A program made the translations under genes and the position numbers. A DNA stretch of 64,000 nucleotides from Shewanella putrefaciens (GTDB lineage: Bacteria > Pseudomonadota > Gammaproteobacteria > Enterobacterales > Shewanellaceae). Position 1 is the first letter of the stretch. Every line of letters begins with the position of its first letter. The stretch lies in NCBI RefSeq assembly GCF_016406305.1, contig NZ_CP066369.1:372001-436000 (forward strand), given 5' to 3'. Below are positions 17,025-25,107 of this stretch, in pieces. Below the pieces are notes generated by a model that worked only from the letters and a program-made list of their open reading frames with translations, did not search any database and was not told where the DNA came from.

Positions 17025-17290
17025 CACCACTCCTGAGTCCATTGTTTATTGTCAGATGTGCCTGTATCACTGTCACTTGCGTTGCGAGGTTTGAGTTCTA
17101 TTTCGAGTTCGAGGGCTGATATGAGTTTGAAAAATGTATCAAGTTTAGTGCTGTCGGGATTCTGTTCGAAGTTGGAAATTGTGCCTTGGCGCAAGCCAAT
17201 TTTCTCACCAATTTTAGCCTGGGAGAGTCCCTGTGATTGGCGAACATCTTGTATATAAGCGCTAAGCTGTTTGGTTGTGGTGATCTTCAT
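17024..17290 (-). CDS. hipB: HipB antitoxin, HTH repressor
   Basis: XRE-type DNA-binding antitoxin that sequesters HipA and represses the operon. The preferred ATG at 17290 gives 88 residues, the same length as E. coli HipB. The helix-turn-helix is SQAKIGEKIGLRQGTISNFE, followed by NPDSTKLDTFFKLISALEL. The protein ends in Glu-Trp like E. coli HipB, whose disordered tail with Trp88 matters for Lon turnover. An upstream in-frame ATG at 17362 would start inside the operator region and is unlikely. Stop and hipA start share one base. Confidence 0.94.
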   Translation of the reverse strand: MKITTTKQLSAYIQDVRQSQGLSQAKIGEKIGLRQGTISNFEQNPDSTKLDTFFKLISALELEIELKPRNASDSDTGTSDNKQWTQEW

Positions 17291-17334
17291 CTTGAATTCC
17301 CATGGTTTCCCAATACGCTTTAAAGTATCAACAC

Positions 17335-17440
17335 AATTTAACACGCTGTAGCGTATAGTCAATTTTTAATGCGCTATAGCGTATAATTTATGGTTTATAC
17401 GCCATAGAGTGTAGATGGTGCTTGTGCGCTGTGGCGTATA
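17335..17440 (-). promoter_or_regulatory. hipBA promoter and four-site operator array
   Basis: Four related 17-bp sites, consensus about RYRCKCTRTRGCGTATA, occur at 17341-17357, 17369-17385, 17396-17412 (reverse orientation) and 17424-17440. Start-to-start distances are 28, 27 and 28 bp. A minus-strand promoter fits: -35 TTGACT (17362-17357), 16-bp spacer, -10 TAAATT (17340-17335); the first site fills that spacer exactly. E. coli hipBA also has four operators, though with a different core sequence (TATCC-N8-GGATA). HipB binding is inferred. Confidence 0.8.
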
Positions 17441-17602
17441 AATAGGGGCTAAAAATGCAAGTGTAGTGTTGATTAAAAACATAAATCGGATTGTTCAAAT
17501 GACCCGGTATCAGCCGCTCGAGAGCGTTAGTCTGATGGCCTCTGGTTTATCTCTCATTGGTATTAAGATATTTGTCATTATTTATTACCGACAAATTGAA
17601 AA

Positions 17603-18499
17603 TTATCCAAACTTGCCACTTCCCAGCTTCTCCATCAAAAATTCAATCAATACCGTCACTTTGGTTGGAAGGTATTTTCGCTGTGGATACACGGCATAAA
17701 TACCGTGTTCGGGCAGCGGATAGTCCGTGAGTAATGCCTGTAAACGCCCGGTTTGCAGATCGGGCTCTACAATAAAACGCGGTAGGTTGGCGATACCTAA
17801 GCCATCGAGACAGGCTTGATGGATGGCGTCACTATTATTGACCTGATAGTTGCCCTTAGGCTGGATACGCTGCGCCCTTTCGGGACTGTGGAAGGTCCAT
17901 TCCACACCATCTTGAAAATATGAGTAAAACAAACAGTTGTGCTGGGTTAATACCGCTGGTGTGTTGGGTAAGCCATGCTGAGCAAGGTAGCTAGGGGATG
18001 CGCAAATCACACTTAAACAAGGTGCCAACTTGCGGGCGATAAGGCTTGAGTCGGGTAGTTCGCCGATGCGAATGGCGAGATCGAAGCCACCTGAGATTAA
18101 ATCTGTAGTCTTATCATCCATCTGCATTTGCAGCTGGATATTTGGGTAACGCCTTAAAAATTCAGCGATTAATGGCGCAATATACAAGCGACCAAACACC
18201 ATAGGCACCGAAATCCGCAGATTGCCTCTAGGCGTTTGCTGTAGCTCGGAGATGGCGTCTAGACCTTCTTGGGCGAGCTGCACCGCGGGGCGAACATACT
18301 CGAAATAACGCGCACCCGCGTCTGTTAGACTCAAGCTGCGCGTAGTGCGTTGTAATAGTTGAATCCCTAAATGTTGTTCTAGCAGAGTGATGCGTTTGCT
18401 GATGGCCGATTTGCTGAGCCCAAGCTTTTGTCCCGCCGCTGAAAAACTACCACATTCCACCACAGTGACAAAAATCGGCAGAGCTGAAAAATGTTCCAT
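17603..18499 (-). CDS. LysR family transcriptional regulator
   Basis: Regulator of 298 residues with an N-terminal winged HTH (GSFSAAGQKLGLSKSAISKR) and a LysR substrate-binding domain (GNLRISVPMVFGRLYIAPL onward; SGGFDLAIRIGELPDSSLIARKL). It belongs to the subgroup of short-range LysR regulators often annotated as DsdC/AaeR-like. The inducer and targets are unknown. Its last 70 codons are duplicated at 15465-15708 on the other side of hipBA, so the present 3' end may be a replacement or a duplicate. It is divergent from yjjG across 374 bp. Confidence 0.9.
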   Translation of the reverse strand: MEHFSALPIFVTVVECGSFSAAGQKLGLSKSAISKRITLLEQHLGIQLLQRTTRSLSLTDAGARYFEYVRPAVQLAQEGLDAISELQQTPRGNLRISVPMVFGRLYIAPLIAEFLRRYPNIQLQMQMDDKTTDLISGGFDLAIRIGELPDSSLIARKLAPCLSVICASPSYLAQHGLPNTPAVLTQHNCLFYSYFQDGVEWTFHSPERAQRIQPKGNYQVNNSDAIHQACLDGLGIANLPRFIVEPDLQTGRLQALLTDYPLPEHGIYAVYPQRKYLPTKVTVLIEFLMEKLGSGKFG

Positions 18500-18873
18500 A
18501 TGTGCTCCATTCTTTTAAGCTAGATGGCTGAATTACCGTTGGATTTTTATCAACCTTCGATTTAACTCTCTGTGTGATTGAGAAGATAGAAGGTGTTTAC
18601 TGTTGAGTTATACTCAACGATAGGTTGCATTAGTACGGTATTATCAATCATAGGCAAAGACTATAGACTATTTTGCAACAAAAAATATGCCCCACTAAGA
18701 GAATGTGGTCGCAGGTTCTGTAAGTTCGTTACCCCATTTGAATGATGCTCCTGCTTTATCTCGGGATTAGTTAATCTGGTATGGCGTAGCGGTTTTCAAT
18801 ACTGCGACTGGTTTGTTTTTTTAGATTTTTACTGATTAATCAGTACATTTTATCTTTCGTTAGGAGTGTTATC
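18500..18873. promoter_or_regulatory. Divergent lysR/yjjG intergenic region with a 17-bp palindrome
   Basis: No gene seen. GTTGAGT (18602-18608), TAT, ACTCAAC (18612-18618) form a perfect palindrome containing a T-N11-A core, the usual shape of a LysR-type binding site. It lies about 100 bp upstream of the lysR start, so autoregulation is possible. No other clear signal was found. Confidence 0.4.
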
Positions 18874-19581
18874 TTGTCCTCAAGCCAAGCTAGTTTCATG
18901 GCCACACCTTATACTTGGGTGCTTTTCGATGCCGACGAAACCTTATTTTATTTCGATGCCTTTGCAGGGCTTAAACTGATGTTCGCCGGTTTTGGTGTCG
19001 ATTTTACTCAAGCTGATTTTGATGAGTATCAGTTAGTTAACAAACCACTTTGGGTCGATTATCAAGACGGTAAAATCACCGCCGCCGAATTGCAAATCAC
19101 ACGTTTCGAAGCGTGGGCGGCCAAATTAGCTGTATCAGCAATGACGCTCAATAGTGCCTTTTTAGCGGCTATGGCTGAAATTTGTTCTCCTCTACCCGGT
19201 GCCCGCGAGTTGTTAGCCGCGCTGCAGGGTAAGGCTAAATTGGGCATTATCACCAACGGTTTTACTGAGCTACAAACCGTGCGTTTAGAGCGTACAGGCT
19301 TGCAGCATCATTTTGATATTTTAGTGATTTCAGAAAAAGTCGGCATGGCCAAACCCGATGTGGGCATCTTTGAACATGCCTTTGAATTGATGGGACATCC
19401 TGAGCGTGAAACTGTGCTTATGGTCGGTGATAATCCCCATTCCGATATTCAAGGTGGCATTAATGCGGGTATTCATACTTGCTGGTATAACGTCCACGGC
19501 CACGATGTGCCCGCAGGGATCGCGCCGCACTATCAAGTGCGCTCCCATCAAGAACTGCATAGCCTGTTGCTTGGGGTGTAA
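18874..19581 (+). CDS. yjjG: Pyrimidine 5'-nucleotidase YjjG (HAD family)
   Basis: House-cleaning nucleotidase; E. coli YjjG dephosphorylates UMP, dUMP, dTMP and non-canonical pyrimidine nucleotides. The 235-residue protein has HAD motif [10 protein letters not shown] (Asp19, Asp21), motif II TNGF, motif III with KPDVGIF, and motif [22 protein letters not shown] is typical of YjjG. Translation most likely begins at the TTG at 18874, eight bases after TAGGAG; the ATG at 18898 has no ribosome site. It appears monocistronic. Confidence 0.9.
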   Translation: MSSSQASFMATPYTWVLFDADETLFYFDAFAGLKLMFAGFGVDFTQADFDEYQLVNKPLWVDYQDGKITAAELQITRFEAWAAKLAVSAMTLNSAFLAAMAEICSPLPGARELLAALQGKAKLGIITNGFTELQTVRLERTGLQHHFDILVISEKVGMAKPDVGIFEHAFELMGHPERETVLMVGDNPHSDIQGGINAGIHTCWYNVHGHDVPAGIAPHYQVRSHQELHSLLLGV

Positions 19582-19609
19582 ACTGCATAATTTTTAAATA
19601 GCGGCTCAA

Positions 19610-20248
19610 TCACCCAGTTAGCGCTTCACGGATCTTTCGGGCTTTTTCCTTACCTATGCCTTCGACTCGGATTAATGCCTCTTCGGGAGCGGTGAAAACG
19701 GCCTCGATATTTTTGAAGTGGTATAGCAGCCTGCTGGCAAGCTTGGGGCCGACCTCGGGTAGGCTTTGCAAGATAAACAGTTGCTGATTTTTCTTGCGTT
19801 TGGGCTTACGTCCCGTGAGGGTTAATTCATTTTCTCTGCGATTTAACTGAGTGGCGAAAAAATACAGTATTTTGGCCGTTTCAGTTTGCGATAAACTGCG
19901 AAGTATTGGGATATGGAAATTGATTGAAATGGAGCACAGCGCTCCGATAAGCGCCTCTCTGCGGATCTGGTAATCGGCGATATCTTGAGTGCAGCCTTCG
20001 ATGAGTAGCGCCGTATAGCTTGCACTCGTGGCTAGCCTGGCAACTTGAGCGAATAAGCGCCCATCACATAGCGATTGCACAAGATCGGGCAAGGTTTTGC
20101 GTTCAATCAGCCAATCATTGAGTTGGTAATCACCCAATTTTAGGCGTTTTTTGATGAGCGAGAGATCTTCGTGCAGTGACAGCTCATAGAGGATGGTTTC
20201 TGCATGTTCTCTATCGTCATAAAAGAGGGGAATTTTATCCGCAGCCAA
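19610..20248 (-). CDS. ERCC4 (XPF/MUS81-type) nuclease with helix-hairpin-helix
   Basis: A structure-specific nuclease candidate of 212 residues. The N-terminal half is an ERCC4 nuclease domain: FYDDREH (from residue 9), KLGDYQLND (Asp40) and IERKTLPDL (Glu49-Arg-Lys51, Asp55), which together give the GD-n-ERKxxxD site. The C-terminal 60 residues hold tandem helix-hairpin-helix motifs (PEVGPKLASRLL and VEGIGKEKARKI) for DNA binding. This is the compact archaeal XPF-like architecture without a helicase. Its in vivo substrate is unknown; branched or flapped DNA is inferred from the family. No operon partner; it converges with yjjG. Confidence 0.85.
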   Translation of the reverse strand: MAADKIPLFYDDREHAETILYELSLHEDLSLIKKRLKLGDYQLNDWLIERKTLPDLVQSLCDGRLFAQVARLATSASYTALLIEGCTQDIADYQIRREALIGALCSISINFHIPILRSLSQTETAKILYFFATQLNRRENELTLTGRKPKRKKNQQLFILQSLPEVGPKLASRLLYHFKNIEAVFTAPEEALIRVEGIGKEKARKIREALTG

Positions 20249-20618
20249 TTTTATTGACCTCAGCCGAGTGACACATTCAGGATTTCAGGATTGTTTATGA
20301 GTGTAGTCAGGCTGAGCCACAAGTACCAAAGTTGTCTTCAGCTTTGTGGATCCTCAGTTTAAGATGAAGTGCGTCAGTTCGACCTGTCGCCATAATGCAG
20401 AACGAGAAAATCAACGTGAGCCAGCCATGAGTGAATATCAGTATTATCGATTCGAATGTGTTAACAGTAGCTTATCGCTTTGATATAGGCTGTTTAATGC
20501 ATATAGCTATGGCGCTGTGATCGAGTGATGCGTTTTGCTTCATTTATTCTGCATAGAATACTATGCATTAGGTATTTACTGTTTAGATAAACATTGACCC
20601 TATCAGTCGAGGAATAAC
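20249..20618 (+). promoter_or_regulatory. Intergenic region with probable marC promoter
   Basis: No gene seen in 370 bp. Near the marC end, a perfect palindrome TGCATAG (20550-20556), AATA, CTATGCA (20561-20567) overlaps a possible -10 TACTAT (20559-20564), with TTGCTT (20535-20540) 18 bp upstream as a possible -35. A regulator binding there would occlude the promoter. The regulator is unknown. Confidence 0.35.
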
Positions 20619-21344
20619 ATGTATTTTCAAGTCGTGATTTTAGCTTTATTGGCACTATTGCCAATGGTTAATCCCCCCACCACAGCGACGCTATTGCTCG
20701 GACTTAGCAAGGGAATGTCGCGGGAGCATGTGCGTCAACAGGTGAATTTAGCCGCTATTTATCTGTTCTGCACCCTGTGCATTAGCTTTTTTATTGGCTC
20801 TTCAATCTTAGAATTATTTGGTATTTCGATTCCGGGATTACGTTTAGCCGGCGGACTGATTATCGGTTTTATTGGGTTTAGGATGCTGTTCCCTGCGCCA
20901 ACACAAGCTAATAATGTTGATATTAATCAGAGTATTGCCTTTGTTCCGCTGACTATGCCCAGCATGTGTGGGCCGGGGACTATGGCATTGGTGATTAGTG
21001 GCGCGGCTCAAATTGCTGAACTGCCGGAGGAATACAGCCGTTTTACTATTTATAGCGGTATGGTGACGGCTTTTGCTTTAATGAGCCTGATCAGTTGGGG
21101 CGTACTTAAGCTGGCGGATCCCGTTTGTAAAGTTCTCGGCGCTACGGGGATCGATGCTATGACGCGGATCATGGGTTTTCTACTTGTTTGTATGGGAATG
21201 CAATTTTGTATTAATGGCATAAAAGAAGTCGCGCAGGATCCCGCTTTCCATACTCAGTCCCAGCAGGTAACTCTGGCCACAGAGGACTTGCATCCAGAGT
21301 CAACACTGGCCCTCAAATACTCGAATGTGCAAGCGCTGGGCTAA
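20619..21344 (+). CDS. MarC family integral membrane protein
   Basis: A 241-residue protein with six hydrophobic helices. LLPMVNPPTTATLLLGLSKGMS at the N-terminus and PLTMPSMCGPGTMALVI in the middle are the two repeated Pro/Gly-rich signatures of the MarC/SNatA (NAAT) family. Some archaeal members transport amino acids; the E. coli MarC proteins have no proven substrate and are not needed for multiple antibiotic resistance. It has its own promoter region and ends at the bidirectional terminator shared with yicC. The C-terminal 30 residues are hydrophilic. Confidence 0.88.
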   Translation: MYFQVVILALLALLPMVNPPTTATLLLGLSKGMSREHVRQQVNLAAIYLFCTLCISFFIGSSILELFGISIPGLRLAGGLIIGFIGFRMLFPAPTQANNVDINQSIAFVPLTMPSMCGPGTMALVISGAAQIAELPEEYSRFTIYSGMVTAFALMSLISWGVLKLADPVCKVLGATGIDAMTRIMGFLLVCMGMQFCINGIKEVAQDPAFHTQSQQVTLATEDLHPESTLALKYSNVQALG

Positions 21345-21406
21345 ATCACACCCATCAATTAGCCTAAAACTTGCAAAAAAGTGAATTAGATTGAGTTTAC
21401 CCAAAT

Positions 21407-21433
21407 AAAAACCCTGATAAATCAGGGTTTTTA
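21407..21433. terminator. Bidirectional terminator between marC and yicC
   Basis: AAAACCCTGAT (21408-21418) pairs with ATCAGGGTTTT (21421-21431) across a two-base gap, with A and T runs on both sides. The genes converge here. Confidence 0.85.
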
Positions 21434-21465
21434 TTTATTAGATTGCAGTTAAACACCACAACACA

Positions 21466-22329
21466 CTATTCCACGTTCTGGATCTGCTCTCTCATCTGTT
21501 CGATGAGCACTTTAAGTTCCACTGCGGCTGAGGTGATTTCTGTGCTGATGGATTTTGAGGCGAGGGTGTTAGATTCGCGGTTAAATTCTTGCATCATAAA
21601 ATCGAGACGACGACCTTCGCTGCCGCCTTTTTTGAGGATGCGGCGGGCTTCGGCGACATGGGCTTCGAGTCTGTCCATTTCTTCGGCGACATCTTGTTTC
21701 TGCGCCAGTAGCACCATTTCTTGCTCGATGCGGGCAGGGTCGAGTTCACCTTTGATTTCGGCTAGGCGATTGGTTAACTTTTCGCGCTGATATTCCATCA
21801 CTTTTGGCATGTGCTCGCGTACGATGGCGATTTGCTCGCTCACACCCTCTAAGCGGCTTAACAGCATGTCTTTGATGGCTTCGCCTTCACGGCCGCGGGC
21901 TTCGATAAATTGATCTATGGCTGAATCGAAGGCTGCCATGAGATCGGCACCTATGGCATCCATATCTTGCTCAGAGCTTGAGAGCACGCCCGGCCAACGG
22001 AGGATGTCGGTAAGATTCACTTCACCTTGTCCTGCTTCTTGCTTGAGCCAAGTGGCGGCATCGAGCAATTGCTTAGCTAGACCTTGATTTAATTGCAGTT
22101 CGTTATTGCTATTGTCGGCCAGTTCGTAGCGCAGATTGACTTCGACTTTGCCACGGCTTAAACGCTTACGTAGACGGTCGCGTAGTACGGGTTCGAAGCT
22201 GCGAAATTGCTCGGGTAAACGTAGATAGGTTTCGAGATAGCGTTGATTGACTGAGCGAATTTCCCAGGAGGCTGTGCCCCATTGTGCTTTGTGCTCGATG
22301 CGAGCGTAGGCTGTCATGCTTTGGATCAT
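21466..22329 (-). CDS. yicC: YicC family endoribonuclease
   Basis: E. coli YicC is a metal-dependent endoribonuclease linked to decay of the sRNA RyhB. The 287-residue protein starts MIQSMTAYARIE, has RSVNQRYLETYLRLPEQFRSFEPVLRDR and the conserved C-terminal block EEMDRLEAHV followed by GRRLDFMMQEFNRESNTLASKS, the YicC/DUF1732 signature. An upstream in-frame ATG at 22356 exists; the ATG at 22329 has AGGACA before it and fits the family. It is divergent from rph, an arrangement shared with E. coli. Confidence 0.93.
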   Translation of the reverse strand: MIQSMTAYARIEHKAQWGTASWEIRSVNQRYLETYLRLPEQFRSFEPVLRDRLRKRLSRGKVEVNLRYELADNSNNELQLNQGLAKQLLDAATWLKQEAGQGEVNLTDILRWPGVLSSSEQDMDAIGADLMAAFDSAIDQFIEARGREGEAIKDMLLSRLEGVSEQIAIVREHMPKVMEYQREKLTNRLAEIKGELDPARIEQEMVLLAQKQDVAEEMDRLEAHVAEARRILKKGGSEGRRLDFMMQEFNRESNTLASKSISTEITSAAVELKVLIEQMREQIQNVE

Positions 22330-22541
22330 GGGTTGTCCTAATGGTGTAATCGTCATAATGAGAGGGGATTATAGAGTCAATGGCTTTAGGATTAAAGGCA
22401 TACAGTATACTAGTGCAAGTTATAGGGTAGATTGGCAAGATGAGTTTGCCAGAGAATTGCCCTAGGCATGGCATCCTAGAGCGCAAGCCCCTATAATATG
22501 CAGCCAAAATCGGTCAATGACTCAGAATACAGGAATCCCGC

Positions 22542-23255
22542 ATGCGTCCAAGTAACAGAACGCCAGCACAAACACGCCCCATCACTATCACTCGCCAGTT
22601 TACGGCCCATGCCGAAGGTTCAGTGTTAGTGGAATTTGGCGAAACTAAAGTGCTTTGTACCGCCAGTTTTACTGAAGGTGTGCCACGTTTCCTTAAGGGT
22701 CAAGGTCAAGGTTGGGTGACGGCGGAATACGGCATGTTGCCACGTTCGACCCATAGCCGTATGGACCGTGAAGCCGCTCGCGGTAAGCAATCTGGTCGTA
22801 CACAAGAAATTCAACGTCTTATCGGTCGTGCGCTGCGCGCCTGTGTGGATATGAAGGCCCTAGGCGAAAACACAATAGTGATCGACTGTGATGTGATCCA
22901 AGCCGATGGTGGTACGCGCACCGCTTCTATCACTGGCGCCTGTGTCGCTTTAGTCGATGCGTTGAACTGGGCCCGTGGTAAGGGGATTATTAAATCTAAC
23001 CCGCTTAAGTTTTTGATTGCGGCAGTCAGCGTCGGTATTTATAAGGGTGAAGCGATAAGCGATCTCGAATATGTGGAAGACAGCGCCGCCGAAACCGATA
23101 TGAACGTGGTGATGACTGAAACTGGTAAGATTATTGAGATCCAAGGTACTGCAGAGGGCGAGCCCTTTAGCCACGAAGAACTGATTGAGCTACTCGGATT
23201 GGCGAAGAACAGTATTCGTGAAATCGTCGATGTGCAGAAAGCCGCATTGAACTAA
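22542..23255 (+). CDS. rph: Ribonuclease PH
   Basis: Phosphorolytic 3'-exonuclease that trims tRNA 3' ends and helps degrade structured RNA. Full length at 237 residues, beginning [14 protein letters not shown], with the phosphate-binding and catalytic regions conserved ([20 protein letters not shown] and [19 protein letters not shown]). The E. coli K-12 lab strain carries a frameshift here; this copy is intact to the normal end ([17 protein letters not shown]). It precedes pyrE with a hairpin in the gap, as in E. coli. Confidence 0.96.
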   Translation: MRPSNRTPAQTRPITITRQFTAHAEGSVLVEFGETKVLCTASFTEGVPRFLKGQGQGWVTAEYGMLPRSTHSRMDREAARGKQSGRTQEIQRLIGRALRACVDMKALGENTIVIDCDVIQADGGTRTASITGACVALVDALNWARGKGIIKSNPLKFLIAAVSVGIYKGEAISDLEYVEDSAAETDMNVVMTETGKIIEIQGTAEGEPFSHEELIELLGLAKNSIREIVDVQKAALN

Positions 23256-23269
23256 TGCCGATTGATAAC

Positions 23270-23304
23270 AAGCCCCGTCATTTATAGAGTGCGGGGCTTT
23301 TTAT
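23270..23304 (+). terminator. rph-pyrE intercistronic terminator, possible pyrE attenuator
   Basis: AGCCCCG (23271-23277) pairs with CGGGGCT (23292-23298), followed by a T run, starting 15 bases after the rph stop. In E. coli the equivalent hairpin attenuates pyrE in response to UTP through ribosome-polymerase coupling at the end of rph. The position here is the same; the mechanism is inferred. Confidence 0.75.
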
Positions 23305-23395
23305 TAGCTGTAACTTTAGTGTGCAGCAAGATTGAATACACACTCTGTACCGAATTAACAGTTAACCATAAAAGACAAAGTCGTAAGGAGAGATT

Positions 23396-24037
23396 GTGAA
23401 AGCCTATCAACGTGAGTTTATTGAATTTGCCCTAGAGCGTCAGGTACTGCGATTCGGCGAGTTTACCCTTAAATCGGGCCGTATCAGTCCTTACTTCTTT
23501 AATGCAGGCTTATTCAATACTGGCCGTGACTTAGCGCGTTTAGGCCGCTTTTATGCCGCGGCCTTAGTGGATTCGGGTATTGAGTATGACCTGTTATTTG
23601 GCCCTGCCTATAAAGGTATTCCGATTGCTACGACGACCGCCGTGGCACTGTGTGAACACCACAATATCGATATTCCTTACTGCTTTAACCGCAAAGAGAA
23701 AAAAGATCACGGGGAAGGTGGCAGCTTAGTCGGTAGCGAGCTGAAAGGCCGGGTGATGCTGGTGGACGATGTGATCACCGCAGGTACTGCGATTCGTGAG
23801 TCGATGGAAATCATCGAAGCCCATAAAGCGCAATTAGCGGGTGTATTGATTGCGCTAGATAGACAAGAGAAAGGCAAGGGCGAGTTATCGGCGATTCAAG
23901 AAGTTGAGCGTGATTTTGGCTGCGGCATAGTGGCGATTATCAAACTGGCAGACCTAATCAGTTATCTGTCTGAAAAACCAGGAATGGAAGCCCAACTTGC
24001 AGCGGTGAGCCAATACCGCGAGCAATACGGAATTTAA
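23396..24037 (+). CDS. pyrE: Orotate phosphoribosyltransferase
   Basis: Makes OMP from orotate and PRPP in de novo pyrimidine synthesis. The 213-residue protein has the type I PRT PRPP-binding motif [16 protein letters not shown], the substrate segment [16 protein letters not shown] and the flexible-loop [10 protein letters not shown]. Translation starts at a GTG with AAGGAGAG upstream. It is 140 bp behind rph and is followed by a strong terminator. Confidence 0.97.
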   Translation: MKAYQREFIEFALERQVLRFGEFTLKSGRISPYFFNAGLFNTGRDLARLGRFYAAALVDSGIEYDLLFGPAYKGIPIATTTAVALCEHHNIDIPYCFNRKEKKDHGEGGSLVGSELKGRVMLVDDVITAGTAIRESMEIIEAHKAQLAGVLIALDRQEKGKGELSAIQEVERDFGCGIVAIIKLADLISYLSEKPGMEAQLAAVSQYREQYGI

Positions 24038-24132
24038 GCCATAGCGAAATAGGTTGAACCAGCATCTGTTGGGCGATGTGACAAAAGAGCACAGTCATCG
24101 CTCAAATGCCGAATGACGGGGTAACGCATAAA

Positions 24133-24172
24133 TAAAAAACGCTGCGACTCTTAGAGTGGCAGCGTTTTTTAT
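24133..24172. terminator. Bidirectional terminator between pyrE and folE
   Basis: ACGCTGC (24139-24145) pairs with GCAGCGT (24159-24165), flanked by A and T runs. The loop holds a further ACTC/GAGT pairing. It serves the convergent pyrE and folE genes. Confidence 0.85.
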
Positions 24173-24233
24173 TGGCGGTTTGACTGGCGTTAACTCGCGG
24201 CAGCCAAGCACTCTTATGTGCCCCGAGTTAAGG

Positions 24234-24884
24234 CTATTTAGACTGGTGCAAAAACTCGGCGCGGGTCGCTGGGTTGGATTTAAAAATGCCACCTAAGGCC
24301 GTGGTAGTGGTGGAACTGGTGGAGTCCATCACGCCGCGGGATTTTACGCAGTAATGCACCGCATCCATTTTGACCGCAACATCTTTGGTTTCAAGCAAGG
24401 TTTGCAGCGCGACTAACACTTGTTGAGTTAAACGCTCTTGTACCTGTGGGCGCTGGGCAAAGAAACGCACAATACGATTAATCTTTGATAAACCAATAAT
24501 TTTTTTGCGTGGTAGATAAGCAATGGTCGCAGTACCATCGATCGTCACTAAATGATGTTCGCAGGTGCTGGTCAGGCTTATGTCTTGCACGCGCACCATT
24601 TCATCGAAACCCATTTTGTTATCGATGACGGTAATCTTAGGGAAATTTTCATAGTCTAAGCCTGAGAAAATCTCATCGACGTACATTTTTGCGATGCGGC
24701 GCGGCGTATCGGCCAGGCTATCATCCGAAAGATCCAATGACATAAGTGTCAGTATCTCCTTCATATGATGCTCAATCTTGTCCTTACGTTCTTCACTGCT
24801 GTAAACGTTTGGGAGCATCGGGGTTTCAAGCCCGCGTTCCTGTAGGGCTGCCTGTACTTTTACTGCTGCTTCACTTAATGCCAT
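24234..24884 (-). CDS. folE: GTP cyclohydrolase I (FolE)
   Basis: First step of tetrahydrofolate synthesis: GTP to 7,8-dihydroneopterin triphosphate. The 216-residue protein has the zinc-binding [12 protein letters not shown], the active-site [24 protein letters not shown] and the late HYCVKSRGV Cys/His block. The start at 24884 is backed by GGAGGATAAG; four codons further upstream lies another ATG. In E. coli folE is elsewhere; here it sits between pyrE and the slmA-dut-coaBC group. Confidence 0.96.
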   Translation of the reverse strand: MALSEAAVKVQAALQERGLETPMLPNVYSSEERKDKIEHHMKEILTLMSLDLSDDSLADTPRRIAKMYVDEIFSGLDYENFPKITVIDNKMGFDEMVRVQDISLTSTCEHHLVTIDGTATIAYLPRKKIIGLSKINRIVRFFAQRPQVQERLTQQVLVALQTLLETKDVAVKMDAVHYCVKSRGVMDSTSSTTTTALGGIFKSNPATRAEFLHQSK

Positions 24885-25030
24885 CTTATCCTCCACTACA
24901 TCGTAGCGGCTATAACCAGAAACCTAGGCGAACTAGGGTGCAAATTGGGAGTCTTGCATGGGCAAGAAACGGGTTGGGAGAATAGCGTGAATCGCAGATA
25001 ATTCATACTAAAATCGTACATTAAACCTAT

Positions 25031-25057
25031 GAAAAAGGCCGCTATTGCGTGCGGCCT
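25031..25057 (-). terminator. Terminator after the S9 peptidase gene
   Basis: AGGCCGC (25036-25042) pairs with GCGGCCT (25051-25057); on the minus strand it is followed by five T residues. Confidence 0.75.
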
Positions 25058-25107
25058 GGTAAAGGATTGATATCTGACTTTCAGATATTTGACCTGCGTT
25101 TTAGTGG

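Noticed and set aside
17042..17042. ATG at 17042 as the hipA start
   Set aside because: It would overlap hipB further and has a weaker ribosome site than the ATG at 17024, which gives the TGATG coupling.
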